A stretch of DNA of 64,000 bases from Lachnospiraceae bacterium (GTDB lineage Bacteria > Bacillota > Clostridia > Lachnospirales > Lachnospiraceae): assembly GCA_017465095.1 (NCBI GenBank), contig JAFTWX010000020.1, positions 1 to 64,000 of the forward strand, given 5' to 3'. A program made the position numbers and the translations under genes. The notes below the pieces were generated by a model. The model ran no database searches. It was not told where the DNA came from and was given only the letters and a program-made list of their open reading frames with translations. Position 1 is the stretch's first letter, and each line of letters opens with the position of its first letter. Positions 1 to 8,284 of the stretch are shown in pieces.

Positions 1-2
1 TA

Positions 3-44
3 TAACAGGCCATGATGATTTTGATATATCATCATGGCCTGTTA
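3..44. repeat. Perfect 17-bp inverted repeat
   Basis: Positions 3-19 and 28-44 are exact reverse complements (arm TAACAGGCCATGATGAT) around an 8-base loop. No T-run follows on either strand, so it is not a standard intrinsic terminator. It could be a repetitive extragenic palindrome. It lies at the left window edge, so any longer context is not visible. Confidence 0.8.
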
Positions 45-137
45 AGGTTTGTCCCTGCTGTTTTGCCTACACGCTGTCGTGGGCATATACACATTCTTTG
101 TTTCGTCATGCCCTGTTCTCATGCGAAAAAAACGGTT

Positions 138-251
138 TTATGTAAACCAAATGGGCATATAGAGATTATGCTCGAATCAGTGCCCCGATTTTTGAAAAAA
201 ACGGGGCACTGGGGGAAACAAATCTCACATATGCCCAATCAGTTTACATAA
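138..251. repeat. Structured dispersed repeat, copy 1
   Basis: The ends are inverted repeats TTATGTAAAC and GTTTACATAA. Inside is a second inverted pair, GGGCATAT with ATATGCCC, and a central hairpin GTGCCCCG/CGGGGCAC with a T-rich/A-rich stem extension. Copy 2 with the same nested order is at 53662-53777. Flanking GGGCAT/ATGCCC pairs at 81-113 and 275-307 extend the symmetry. The whole 1-343 interval holds no convincing gene. It could be a MITE-like element or a structured RNA. Confidence 0.75.
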
Positions 252-343
252 CACACTATTTTAGCACATATCCGGGGCATACAACATTATCCATTCTCTA
301 TATGCCCTTCTATCCCAAAAATCCTTCCGCCATGAAGCAATGA

Positions 344-1159
344 CTACTCTTCCAACTCCTCCAGCATCTGCCGGACCGTCCTGCCAAGCACCGGATGTCT
401 GAAATGCGGTGCAAGCTCGCCCAGCGGTGCAAGAACAAAGCTGCGATTTTGCATGTCCGCATGCGGAATACATAAATCCGGCTCGCTGACAATCGAATCC
501 TCATAAAACAAAATATCAAGATCCAGTGTCCGCGGTCCCCAGTGAATGAGACGCTCACGTCCCGCCAAGGCTTCTATCTCGTGCAGGCGTTCCAAAAGCT
601 GCTGCGGCGAAAGCAATGTCATAAGTTCAATCGCACCGTTCAAAAAATCATCCTGCTCCACACCGCCGTAAGGCTTCGTCACCATCCACCCGGATGTTCT
701 GACCTGCTTCATATCCCGGTCTGCTTTCAGCTGCTCCACTGCCCGGTTTAGATAAGCTTCCTTATCTCCCATGTTAGAACCGACAGACAAGTACACTCTG
801 TTCCATCGTAAGCTGCGGGTAACCGACACATTTTCAAACGGAAGCGGAATCGGCGCTTGCGGTTTACATAACTCCATCTTAATCCCCTGAAGCATCGGAA
901 ATGCAAGAAGCACTTCCCGCATGGTTTCCGCTAACGCACGCTCCAAAAGCTTGTATGTATTTTGCTGTAAAAAATCCGTTATAAACTGACACACCTCGCC
1001 GTAGTGCACCGCGTCGGTCACCTCGTCGGTCTGCGCCGCCTTGTTCATGTCGTAATACAACTTTGCATTCACAAAAAAATCCTGCCCATTTCTGGTTTCT
1101 TCTTCCAGCACTCCGTGATGGGCAAATATTTTCAATCCCGAAATCGTAATATAATCCAT
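344..1159 (-). CDS. folBK: Bifunctional dihydroneopterin aldolase / HPPK
   Basis: This 271-residue protein joins two consecutive steps of folate synthesis. Residues 1 to about 115 are dihydroneopterin aldolase, with the HHGVLEEE segment, Tyr53 in VHYGEV and Lys100 in CKP. Residues from about 120 are 6-hydroxymethyl-dihydropterin pyrophosphokinase, with LSVGSNMGD near 124-132 and the signature WGPRTLDLDIL near 207-217. FolB-FolK fusions are known in Firmicutes. The gene is last in a minus-strand operon after folC, folE, an HD protein and folP, and begins 4 bases after folP. It is expected to be cytosolic. Both domains look complete. Confidence 0.95.
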   Translation of the reverse strand: MDYITISGLKIFAHHGVLEEETRNGQDFFVNAKLYYDMNKAAQTDEVTDAVHYGEVCQFITDFLQQNTYKLLERALAETMREVLLAFPMLQGIKMELCKPQAPIPLPFENVSVTRSLRWNRVYLSVGSNMGDKEAYLNRAVEQLKADRDMKQVRTSGWMVTKPYGGVEQDDFLNGAIELMTLLSPQQLLERLHEIEALAGRERLIHWGPRTLDLDILFYEDSIVSEPDLCIPHADMQNRSFVLAPLGELAPHFRHPVLGRTVRQMLEELEE

Positions 1160-1163
1160 GAAA

Positions 1164-1982
1164 TCACCTCTGTAAATTCATATTTCGTATGGCCAGTGCC
1201 ATTTTTACCGCACGGACATTTTCTTTGACATCATGCACTCTGAAAAAACTGCAACCTTTCATGACACCGATCACCGATGTCGCCAATGTTCCCTCCATGC
1301 GCTCCTCCTTCGGAAGATCCAGTGTCAGCCCGATTACCGATTTACGGGATGTTGCCAGCAAAACCGGAAGCCCGAAACTGTGAAGCATGTCCAAAGATGC
1401 CAGCATCTCCATATTCTGCTCATAGGTCTTGGCAAAACCGATTCCCGGATCAAGCATAACTTTATCTGCCGAAATTCCGGCTCCGCGAGCCAGTTCCACA
1501 GACTGTGCAAGGTCGGAAAGCACATCACCAAAAAAATCATGATACACCGGCTCCGGGCGATTGTGCATCAGGCAACATGCTACCGACGTCTCGGCAATCA
1601 CCTTAGCCATATCCGGATCTTTTTTCAGCCCCCAAATGTCGTTGATCAAATCTGCACCGGCCAAAATTCCGGACCGGGCCACCGACGCCTTGCTCGTATC
1701 CAGTGATATCGGAATGTCAAACTCTCTTTTCACCGCTTCTATCACCGGAACCACGCGCGAGGTCTCTTCCTCCGCCCCAACCGGTGTATAGCCCGGCCTT
1801 GTGGACTCCCCGCCGATATCAATAATATCCGCACCGTCCTTTATCATTTCCTCCACCCGGAAAAGTGCCTTGTCGACACTGTCATACTTTCCGCCGTCAG
1901 AAAAAGAGTCCGGAGTGACATTTAATATACCCATTATATATGCATTATTTGCCGTATCAAATTCTCTGTTTCCTATTTTCAT
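1164..1982 (-). CDS. folP: Dihydropteroate synthase
   Basis: The enzyme condenses hydroxymethyl-dihydropterin pyrophosphate with p-aminobenzoate and is the sulfonamide target. At 272 residues it has the usual length. Signatures in order are GILNVTPDSFSDGG near 18-31, DIGGESTRPG, SLDTSKA, LINDIWG, LDPGIGFAKT and the phosphate-binding LATSRKS. It sits between the HD protein and folBK on the same strand, next to the enzyme that makes its substrate. Confidence 0.96.
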   Translation of the reverse strand: MKIGNREFDTANNAYIMGILNVTPDSFSDGGKYDSVDKALFRVEEMIKDGADIIDIGGESTRPGYTPVGAEEETSRVVPVIEAVKREFDIPISLDTSKASVARSGILAGADLINDIWGLKKDPDMAKVIAETSVACCLMHNRPEPVYHDFFGDVLSDLAQSVELARGAGISADKVMLDPGIGFAKTYEQNMEMLASLDMLHSFGLPVLLATSRKSVIGLTLDLPKEERMEGTLATSVIGVMKGCSFFRVHDVKENVRAVKMALAIRNMNLQR

Positions 1983-2037
1983 AGTTACCCTCTGCTAACT
2001 TTTGTCTGGATATTCGTTTTAAAACCTCTCACCAAAA

Positions 2038-2529
2038 TCAAATCTCCAGTGTCCTATTTTTCTTGTCATTTTTCCAGTTGCAATTTTTCTCCTGCTCGCA
2101 GAAATAGCAGGGACGGCTGAGCTTGTCCGCCCGGTACAAAAGACCGTTTAGGTTCTTTTCATCCTTCACCCGGCTCTCTCTGTGTGTAGAAATCGCAGAA
2201 ACGATCTGCTGACTGTCTGCCTCCGAAAAACCGCAATCCTTTAAAATAGCCGGTGCTAACCTTGCACTGACAAGGGCATGATCTTCTCCCGTCTCATACT
2301 GCTGCCATCTTCCGATGTCATGCAGCATTGCAGCAGCGTAAATCTGTTCCTGCTCCAGCCCATAGTCTTCCTGCAGATTCAGTAGCATGGCAATGCGCGC
2401 CACATTCGTAAAATGCACCGTATCGTGGCGGCAAAATTCTCTTTCCTTTTCCCACTCCGCAATTTGACGGATGTAGTCCTGATATTGCGGATGGGTTATG
2501 ATTTGGTTTAATCTGTTCACTTGTTTCAC
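2038..2529 (-). CDS. HD-domain phosphohydrolase in folate operon
   Basis: The 163-residue protein has a compact HD domain: a first His in the HFTNVARIA region, then the paired metal ligands in AAMLHDIGRW, then a DHALVSARLAP helix. HD proteins are usually metal-dependent phosphohydrolases of nucleotides. The substrate cannot be read from sequence. The C-terminal part is Cys-rich (CYFCEQEKNC). The chosen start is GTG, since no upstream ATG is in frame, and its ribosome site is weak. Its place between folE and folP suggests a role in pterin or nucleotide metabolism, possibly the missing dihydroneopterin triphosphate dephosphorylation. That role is inference only. Confidence 0.8.
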   Translation of the reverse strand: MKQVNRLNQIITHPQYQDYIRQIAEWEKEREFCRHDTVHFTNVARIAMLLNLQEDYGLEQEQIYAAAMLHDIGRWQQYETGEDHALVSARLAPAILKDCGFSEADSQQIVSAISTHRESRVKDEKNLNGLLYRADKLSRPCYFCEQEKNCNWKNDKKNRTLEI

Positions 2530-2624
2530 CCTATCTGTACAGTATTCTGCAAAAAAACTAGCAGATACCTTTCATCTCCATTTATTTTAACAGAGTTGTC
2601 CGATATCTGCTACCATTCATTTCA

Positions 2625-3188
2625 CTACTTACTTCCCCGAAGCATTTCAAAAAACGTATTGCGGAGTGCTTCATCCTCCTCAAATTTGCCGCGCACGGCG
2701 ATGCTGACCGTCGAGCTTCCCGGCTTTTTAATGCCGCGCATGGTCATGCACATGTGTTCCGCCTCCGTCATTACCATGGCACCGGCCACGCCCAGATCCT
2801 CCATCAGCGCATCCGCAATCTGGTCCGTCATCTGCTCCTGCAGCTGCAAGCGCTTGGCAAACACATCCACTGTTCGCGCCAGCTTACTTAATCCCACCAC
2901 TTTTCCGTTCGGGATATAAGCCACATGCGCTTTTCCGTAAAACGGAAGCATATGATGCTCGCACATGGAGTAGAAGGTGATATCCTTCTCCAGCACAATT
3001 CCTGTATTTGAGGATGTAAATGTCTTTTGCAGATGATCTGCTGCATTTTCCTGCATTCCTGCAAAAATCTCTTCGTACATGCGGGCGATTCGCGCCGGTG
3101 TCTCTACAAGTCCCTCTCTTGCCGGGTCCTCACCGATTCCCTCCAGAAGCATCTGCACCGCTGTTTCTATTTTCTTTTTATCTACCAT
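2625..3188 (-). CDS. folE: GTP cyclohydrolase I
   Basis: This is the first committed enzyme of folate synthesis, converting GTP to dihydroneopterin triphosphate. The 187-residue protein carries the zinc site CEHHMLPF (Cys76 and His78/79) and a third ligand Cys147 in EHMCMTMRG. The conserved [11 protein letters not shown] and [12 protein letters not shown] stretches are present. It starts 4 bases after the folC stop, so the two are probably translated from one mRNA. Confidence 0.97.
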   Translation of the reverse strand: MVDKKKIETAVQMLLEGIGEDPAREGLVETPARIARMYEEIFAGMQENAADHLQKTFTSSNTGIVLEKDITFYSMCEHHMLPFYGKAHVAYIPNGKVVGLSKLARTVDVFAKRLQLQEQMTDQIADALMEDLGVAGAMVMTEAEHMCMTMRGIKKPGSSTVSIAVRGKFEEDEALRNTFFEMLRGSK

Positions 3189-3192
3189 GTCT

Positions 3193-4488
3193 TTACACTT
3201 TCCTTTGACGTTTTTCCAAAATGTCCATCAGCCTTCCGAGATACGAAAGTGAGCCGAAAGCAACAATCACACTGTCCTTATCTGCAAGCAGATAACTCAT
3301 CTCCACGGCCTCCTCAAGACTTCCCGCCGCTGTTACGCTCCCGTGATGCCTCGAAACCGCCTGTGCCAGTTCATACGCATCCAGCGCCCGCGGATTGTCC
3401 GGGGTCCTCACCGTAATAATCTGCTGTGCGAAAGGAGCTGTCAGGGCAATGATTTTATCATATTCCTTGTCCTTCAACACTCCCATTATATAGATAATCT
3501 TCTTATTTGTAAAATAAAACTGTATGGACTGCGCCAGTTTTCTGGCTCCCGCCTCGTTGTGCGCTCCGTCCGCCACAAAGAAAGGCTTCTCGGAAAGCAC
3601 CTCAAACCGTCCGCTCCATTTTGCCGCCGCAAAGCCTTTCAAGACCGCTTTTTCGGAAATGCGGACACCCTCGCTCCGCAGCACATCGATGACCTTCAGC
3701 GCCAAAAGCGCATTTTCAATCTGATATTTTCCTGCCAGAGAAATCGTTACCTCAAGCTTACCCTGATACACAAACGACTGCTTCTTCAGACCATAGCGGA
3801 TTTTGGTTGCCTCCTCCGTGGAAACCCAAACCGGTCGGATGCTGTGCCCTGCGCAGACACGCTCAATCACCTCCGCAGCTTCCTCCGACTGCTGTGCACT
3901 GACCACCATACATCCCGGCTTAATAATTCCTGCCTTGTTCTCCGCAATCTGCGAAAGTGTACTCCCCAGAAAAGTCATGTGATCCATACTGATCGGCGTC
4001 AAAACCGCTACCTTTGTGTTTTTAATCAAATTAGTTGCATCGAGCTTACCGCCCATACCACATTCCAAAATCACATAGTCACACTGCTTTTGTGCAAAAT
4101 AAAGAAATCCAAGTGCCGTCTCCACCTCGAAAGGTGTCGGATGCGGTTTCCCTTCGCTAACCAATGCATCGCACGCCTCCTTCACCACAGTGAGCAGCTC
4201 GCAAAATGAGTTCTTTGAAATCATCCGTCCCCCGATACAAATCCGCTCTCTGTACTCCCGGATGGTCGGAGAATTATATGACCCGACACGGTAACCGGCC
4301 TCTTTGAGCACCGCCGAAAGATACGCCGACACCGAACCCTTTCCGTTGGTTCCCGCAATATGCAGAAAAGAAAGCTTATCCTGCGGATTTCCGAGCTTCC
4401 CGCACAAATTTATCATATTATCAAGTCCCGGTACACTTCCCAGCACCTGCAAAAACTCGATATACTCCATCGCTTCTTTGTAATTCAT
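3193..4488 (-). CDS. folC: Folylpolyglutamate / dihydrofolate synthase
   Basis: The enzyme attaches glutamate to dihydropteroate or folates using ATP. The P-loop GTNGKGS lies near residues 46-52, followed by Mur-ligase motifs ([16 protein letters not shown]) and [12 protein letters not shown] in the C-terminal domain. I place the start at the ATG at 4488 (431 residues), because GAGGTG lies 5 bases upstream. A GTG 17 codons further out is in frame but has no ribosome site and falls inside a palindromic element. It is the first gene of the folate operon. Confidence 0.95.
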   Translation of the reverse strand: MNYKEAMEYIEFLQVLGSVPGLDNMINLCGKLGNPQDKLSFLHIAGTNGKGSVSAYLSAVLKEAGYRVGSYNSPTIREYRERICIGGRMISKNSFCELLTVVKEACDALVSEGKPHPTPFEVETALGFLYFAQKQCDYVILECGMGGKLDATNLIKNTKVAVLTPISMDHMTFLGSTLSQIAENKAGIIKPGCMVVSAQQSEEAAEVIERVCAGHSIRPVWVSTEEATKIRYGLKKQSFVYQGKLEVTISLAGKYQIENALLALKVIDVLRSEGVRISEKAVLKGFAAAKWSGRFEVLSEKPFFVADGAHNEAGARKLAQSIQFYFTNKKIIYIMGVLKDKEYDKIIALTAPFAQQIITVRTPDNPRALDAYELAQAVSRHHGSVTAAGSLEEAVEMSYLLADKDSVIVAFGSLSYLGRLMDILEKRQRKV

Positions 4489-4534
4489 CTCACACCTCGC
4501 GCATCTCTTTTGAATCTGCAAAAGATTAGTGCAT

Positions 4535-4658
4535 GTCACAACTATATGTCATCCCGGACCCGTTAAAGACGTCAGTCCTTGGCGAGGCGTCGCCGAGCCT
4601 AGTACTGCTACGTCTTTACCGGAGCGAAAGCGCGTCCGGCGTGAAATATAGTTGTGAC
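4535..4658. repeat. Imperfect palindromic element with 13-bp terminal inverted repeats
   Basis: The ends GTCACAACTATAT (4535-4547) and ATATAGTTGTGAC (4646-4658) are exact reverse complements. Inside, TTAAAGACGT pairs with ACGTCTTTA, and an inner hairpin CTTGGCGA/TCGCCGAG has a GGCG loop. A further arm, CCGGAC with GTCCGG, suggests a branched fold of about 120 nt. It lies in the presumed 5' leader of the folate operon, just before folC. It does not resemble the THF riboswitch consensus I know. A MITE-like dispersed palindrome is the simplest reading. Confidence 0.7.
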
Positions 4659-4685
4659 ACGAACTCAAACTTATTTCAAATTCAA

Positions 4686-4691
4686 ATTATA
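4686..4691 (-). promoter_or_regulatory. Candidate -10 box for the folate operon
   Basis: On the minus strand this reads TATAAT, about 200 bases upstream of the folC start. No good -35 is visible; the nearest at suitable spacing is TTTATT-like. If used, the transcript would include the palindromic element at 4535-4658 as a leader. Confidence 0.35.
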
Positions 4692-4737
4692 CCTATTTTT
4701 TTTGAATAAATAAACCCCTTTCGGGCACACTTCAAAT

Positions 4738-5178
4738 ATGATTAAAAATTTCTTTACCTGCGGTCTTCTCGGTTGGTGCCTCGAGATTCTGTACACGGCC
4801 GCTTGCTCATTGAAAAATCATGACATTCGGTTAAAAGGAAATACTTCCCTGTGGATGTTCCCCATCTACGGTCTGGCAGCTTTTTTAAAGCCGCTGACCG
4901 TGCTTTTAAAAGGAAAGCCCCTCTTTCTTCGGGGAACCGTCTATACCATATGTATTTTCGTTACCGAATTTGTGACAGGCGAGTTTTTGAAAAAGAGACA
5001 CGCCTGCCCCTGGAACTACGAAGATGCTCCCTTAAATATCCACGGCGTAATCCGCCTGGACTATGCCCCATTCTGGTTTGGCACCGGACTCCTATATGAG
5101 TTTTTGCTCAGTCGCAGTTCCAAAAACGCGGCAAAACCGCCGCGATTATCCTCCCCTAACCCCGGCGATGTTTCCTAG
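4738..5178 (+). CDS. CmpB-like (putative type IV ABC transporter) membrane protein
   Basis: The 146-residue protein has about four hydrophobic segments. Its pattern of GLLGWCLEI near the start and WNYEDAPLNIHGVIRLDYAPFW near residues 90-115 matches the ABC_trans_CmpB family (PF06541) as I recall it. The family's function is not established. The protein is short and has a Pro/Ser-rich tail. The gene stands alone on the plus strand, diverging from the folate operon, and ends at a strong bidirectional terminator. Confidence 0.7.
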   Translation: MIKNFFTCGLLGWCLEILYTAACSLKNHDIRLKGNTSLWMFPIYGLAAFLKPLTVLLKGKPLFLRGTVYTICIFVTEFVTGEFLKKRHACPWNYEDAPLNIHGVIRLDYAPFWFGTGLLYEFLLSRSSKNAAKPPRLSSPNPGDVS

Positions 5179-5190
5179 CATCGCCAAAGC

Positions 5191-5232
5191 AAAAAAATTG
5201 CCACGGAGCTAAGCGCCCGTGGCAGTTTTTAT
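5191..5232. terminator. Bidirectional intrinsic terminator
   Basis: The stem TTGCCACGG...CCGTGGCAG has an A-run before it and T5 after it, so it can end transcription from both the plus-strand CmpB-like gene and the minus-strand DUF805 gene. Confidence 0.85.
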
Positions 5233-5252
5233 TTCCTATGTAACCCGAATGA

Positions 5253-5618
5253 TTATTCTGCTGTCGGCTGAGCCAGGAAAACGATCAGAATAATAGATCC
5301 TACACATGGGATAAGGCTAAAGAAGATGTACGGCCAAGACTTGCCGATGTCGTTCAATCTACGAACTGTGATTGCAACACCCGGAACAAGAGTTCCTAAT
5401 GAGTACACCCATGACAGAATACCGGCGATTACGCCGATAACCGGAATCAAAGCTAACACCCCGAAGATACATCCGATCACGAAATTGGTTAAAAATACGG
5501 TCCAGAATGTTTTTCTGTCTGTTGTTCCCTGGAAATCAACGTAGCGGAGTAAAATTTCCTCTCCCCATGGTTTTAAAATGTCAGGTAACTTGTCTACAAA
5601 TGCTTGTAACTTTTCCAT
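5253..5618 (-). CDS. DUF805 family membrane protein
   Basis: The 121-residue protein shows the DUF805 pattern. A short soluble start is followed by YVDFQGTTDRKTFW, then about three hydrophobic helices, then LVPGVAITVRRLNDIGKSWPY. The family (E. coli YhaH/YhaI type) sits in the inner membrane with no known activity. The ATG at 5618 is preferred because GGGAGA precedes it by 6 bases. It is monocistronic, ending at the terminator near 5191-5232. Confidence 0.85.
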   Translation of the reverse strand: MEKLQAFVDKLPDILKPWGEEILLRYVDFQGTTDRKTFWTVFLTNFVIGCIFGVLALIPVIGVIAGILSWVYSLGTLVPGVAITVRRLNDIGKSWPYIFFSLIPCVGSIILIVFLAQPTAE

Positions 5619-5737
5619 CACAAAATCTCCCTTCATAAAATATATGATGTATTATATACACTTACAAATATACCTTTGCAAAGGTACAATTGTCAAGATT
5701 TTAGGGACATATTGTCGAAATATGCCCGTCTGCGGAA

Positions 5738-6115
5738 TTATACTCCGTCCAAATCGACATCTGTCATCTGTCCGCTTCCGATGTCAAGCGTATTTAACGT
5801 TCTGCGCTTGATTCTCGCCTGCTCGGATGCTTCCAAAATGAAATCCTTGATGGCTCTCGCATTTTTTACATGCTCAATCTTCAAAATCGGAGATGTGGTA
5901 TCCCCGGTATGGCAAATCACTGTACCGAGTTTGAAAAGGCGCTCCATCAGGCCGGTCTCCAGCTGCACATCCTGAATTTTGTACATATAACAGTCATCTT
6001 CTACCGTTTTCAGAAGACCTCTCTGAATATTCAATATATCTTCTTTGACTGTGTACACCGTAAATGTCCATGGCAGACCGAAAAATAAGATTCTTTTACG
6101 TTCTCTGAATTCCAT
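5738..6115 (-). CDS. PH-domain (bPH2/DUF304-like) protein
   Basis: The 125-residue protein has the beta-rich pattern of bacterial PH domains: [20 protein letters not shown], then [26 protein letters not shown], then a C-terminal helix ending in [15 protein letters not shown]. Most relatives carry N-terminal membrane helices, which are absent here, so this is a soluble single-domain form. GGGAGG precedes the ATG. It is transcribed away from the nitroreductase. The function is unknown. Confidence 0.7.
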   Translation of the reverse strand: MEFRERKRILFFGLPWTFTVYTVKEDILNIQRGLLKTVEDDCYMYKIQDVQLETGLMERLFKLGTVICHTGDTTSPILKIEHVKNARAIKDFILEASEQARIKRRTLNTLDIGSGQMTDVDLDGV

Positions 6116-6173
6116 GTCGAATCCCTCCCAATATTTTTTTCTTATTATACCTATTTATTGTGCGAAATGCAAT

Positions 6174-6202
6174 TGAAAGACACAATATTTTGTGTTATCA
6201 TT
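6174..6202 (+). promoter_or_regulatory. Sigma-A promoter with palindrome in the spacer
   Basis: TTGAAA (6174-6179) and TATCAT (6197-6202) are separated by 17 bases. The spacer contains ACACAATATTTTGTGT (6181-6196), with ACACAA/TTGTGT half-sites around a TATT centre. That is a plausible repressor operator for the nitroreductase gene. Confidence 0.7.
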
Positions 6203-6238
6203 AGAAAAATGTTTGGTCAAAGCCAAAAGGAGGATTCT

Positions 6239-6778
6239 ATGACAGCGAAAGAATGTATATGGGGCAGAAGAAGCATTCGTAAATTCAAAGCAGATCCGGT
6301 CGATCACGCACTTTTGGAATCTGTTGTTGAGACAGCATCTTATGCGCCGAGCTGGAAACATACCCAGATTGTCCGCTATATTGCAGTGGAAGGCGATTTA
6401 AAAGACAAAATCGGCCGTGAATGTACGACTTCTTTCCCGGGCAACGGCAGAATTATCGAAAATGCACCGCTTCTGATTGCTGTCACCATCATCAAAAACA
6501 GATGCGGTTTTGAACGCGATGGTTCTTATACAACCGACCGCAAAGACACCTGGCAGATGTACGATGCCGGTGTTGCAAGCCAGACCTTCTGTCTCGCTGC
6601 ACACGAAGCCGGTCTCGGCACTGTAATCATGGGTATTTTTGACCGCGCCGAAATCGAGACATTGTTGGAAATTCCCCAGGACCGTGAACTCGTTGCTCTC
6701 ATCCCTGTCGGCTATGCGGATGAGGCTCCTGCAGCACCTCGCAGAAAACCGGTTTCCGATTTATTGACCTATAAATAA
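6239..6778 (+). CDS. Nitroreductase family FMN-dependent oxidoreductase
   Basis: The 179-residue protein starts with ECIWGRRSIRKFKADPV, the FMN phosphate-binding signature of the family. Later come SWKHTQIVRYIAV, the Gly-rich AHEAGLGTVIMGIF and LVALIPVGYADE. Members reduce nitro, quinone or enone substrates with NAD(P)H; the substrate here is not evident. The ATG at 6239 has AAAGGAGG 5 bases upstream. It has its own promoter and terminator, so it is probably monocistronic. Confidence 0.9.
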   Translation: MTAKECIWGRRSIRKFKADPVDHALLESVVETASYAPSWKHTQIVRYIAVEGDLKDKIGRECTTSFPGNGRIIENAPLLIAVTIIKNRCGFERDGSYTTDRKDTWQMYDAGVASQTFCLAAHEAGLGTVIMGIFDRAEIETLLEIPQDRELVALIPVGYADEAPAAPRRKPVSDLLTYK

Positions 6779-6782
6779 TACA

Positions 6783-6815
6783 AAGGAATCGAAGGATTTT
6801 TCTTCGATTCCTTTT
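6783..6815 (+). terminator. Intrinsic terminator after nitroreductase gene
   Basis: The stem AAGGAATCGAAG/CTTCGATTCCTT is followed by a short T-rich run. Confidence 0.85.
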
Positions 6816-6848
6816 CTATGAAATAAAAAACAAAAGGAGAATACCGCT

Positions 6849-7760
6849 ATGAGACATCTTATGAGTCCTATGGACTTTACCACCGAAGAACTGGATGCAC
6901 TCTTTGATCTGGCTGCAGACATTGAGAAACATCCGGACACTTACGCACACAAATGCGACGGCAAAAAACTTGCCACCTGTTTTTATGAACCGAGTACCCG
7001 CACCCGTTTAAGCTTTGAAAGTGCCATGCTCGGTCTCGGAGGAAGCGTGCTTGGATTTTCCGATGCCAATTCTTCCTCTGCCGCAAAAGGAGAAAGCGTA
7101 TCCGACACGATCCGCACCGTCTCCTGCTTCGCAGACATCTGTGCCATGAGACACCCGAAGGAAGGTGCCCCGATGGTTGCTGCCACACATTCCCGCATTC
7201 CTGTAATCAATGCCGGGGACGGCGGACATCAGCATCCGACACAGACATTGACCGACCTTCTGACCATCCGTTCTTTGAAGGGACGTCTTAACAACTTTAC
7301 CATCGGTCTTTGCGGTGACCTGAAATTCGGTCGCACGGTTCACTCCCTCATCGAGGCGTTGAAACGCTATGACAACGTCAAATTTGTATTTATTTCGCCG
7401 GAGGAGCTCCGTGTGCCGGACTACATCACGGAAATGCTCAGCGAACTTGACATTCCGTACGAGGAGCACATCAGTCTTGAAGACACCATCGATCATCTGG
7501 ATCTGCTCTATATGACAAGAGTACAGAGAGAACGTTTCTTCAACGAAGAAGATTACATCCGTTTGAAGGATTTCTACATCCTCGACAAGAAAAAAATGAA
7601 ACTTGCAAAACCGGACATGCTGGTGCTTCATCCGTTGCCGCGTGTCAATGAAATTTCCGTGGAAGTGGATGAAGATCCGAGAGCTGTATATTTCAAGCAG
7701 GTACAATACGGCGTCTACGTGCGTATGGCACTGATTCTTACCCTTCTGGAACTTGTATAA
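6849..7760 (+). CDS. pyrB: Aspartate carbamoyltransferase catalytic chain
   Basis: The enzyme joins carbamoyl phosphate and aspartate in pyrimidine synthesis. Its length is 303 residues. The carbamoyl-phosphate site STRTR is near 49-53, followed by the SSSAAKGES loop, HPTQ near 129-132, and HPLPR in the aspartate domain. It is followed after 29 bases by pyrI, so the holoenzyme is probably the regulated dodecamer type. No PyrR-type leader is visible in the 33-base gap after the upstream terminator. The promoter is not clear. Confidence 0.97.
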   Translation: MRHLMSPMDFTTEELDALFDLAADIEKHPDTYAHKCDGKKLATCFYEPSTRTRLSFESAMLGLGGSVLGFSDANSSSAAKGESVSDTIRTVSCFADICAMRHPKEGAPMVAATHSRIPVINAGDGGHQHPTQTLTDLLTIRSLKGRLNNFTIGLCGDLKFGRTVHSLIEALKRYDNVKFVFISPEELRVPDYITEMLSELDIPYEEHISLEDTIDHLDLLYMTRVQRERFFNEEDYIRLKDFYILDKKKMKLAKPDMLVLHPLPRVNEISVEVDEDPRAVYFKQVQYGVYVRMALILTLLELV

Positions 7761-7789
7761 ATCTGCACCCAATATAAAGGAGAAAATCT

Positions 7790-8239
7790 ATGTTAAATGT
7801 AGGACAAATTGAAGAGGGCTTTGTACTTGACCATATCAAAGCCGGCAAAAGTCTTGCCATCTACCATCTGCTGCAGCTGGACAAGATGGACCACACGGTA
7901 GCGATTATCAAAAATGCCAAAAGTAATAAAATGGGAAAAAAGGATATTTTAAAAGTAGAATGTGACATCACACAGCTGGATTTGGATGTGCTCGCCCTGA
8001 TTGACAAAAACATCACCGTAAACGTGATTAAAGACGGCGAAATCGTGAACAAAAAAGAACTTGTTCTCCCGAAAGAAATCAAAAATATTATCCAGTGCAA
8101 AAATCCTCGTTGCATCACTTCCATCGAGCAGGAGCTTCCGCACATGTTTGTACTCTCCGATGAGAAGAAAGAAATATATCGCTGCAAATATTGCGAAGAA
8201 AAATACAACGAAAGATCACAGGCATTCATGCAATGGTAA
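7790..8239 (+). CDS. pyrI: Aspartate carbamoyltransferase regulatory chain
   Basis: The 149-residue protein has an N-terminal nucleotide-binding domain (GFVLDHIKAGKS) and a C-terminal zinc domain with four ligands, Cys103, Cys108, Cys132 and Cys135. It binds CTP/ATP and tunes PyrB allosterically. It is co-transcribed with pyrB, with AAAGGAG before the ATG. Confidence 0.96.
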   Translation: MLNVGQIEEGFVLDHIKAGKSLAIYHLLQLDKMDHTVAIIKNAKSNKMGKKDILKVECDITQLDLDVLALIDKNITVNVIKDGEIVNKKELVLPKEIKNIIQCKNPRCITSIEQELPHMFVLSDEKKEIYRCKYCEEKYNERSQAFMQW

Positions 8240-8246
8240 AAAAATA

Positions 8247-8284
8247 CACCTCTCCGTTCTCAATACGGGGAGGTGTTTAATTTT
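8247..8284. terminator. Terminator between pyrI and lepB
   Basis: The stem CACCTCTCCG/CGGGGAGGTG is flanked by an A-run on the left and TTTAATTTT on the right, so it can serve both converging genes. It overlaps the last codons of the signal peptidase gene. Confidence 0.8.

Noticed and set aside
1-343. 79-codon frame at 12-251 as a gene
   Set aside because: It spans the palindrome and repeat copy 1, has no ribosome site, and its only similarity is to the translation of copy 2.
4535-4658. THF riboswitch ahead of folC
   Set aside because: The position fits, but the sequence lacks the conserved cores that I know for folate riboswitches and is a simple nested palindrome.
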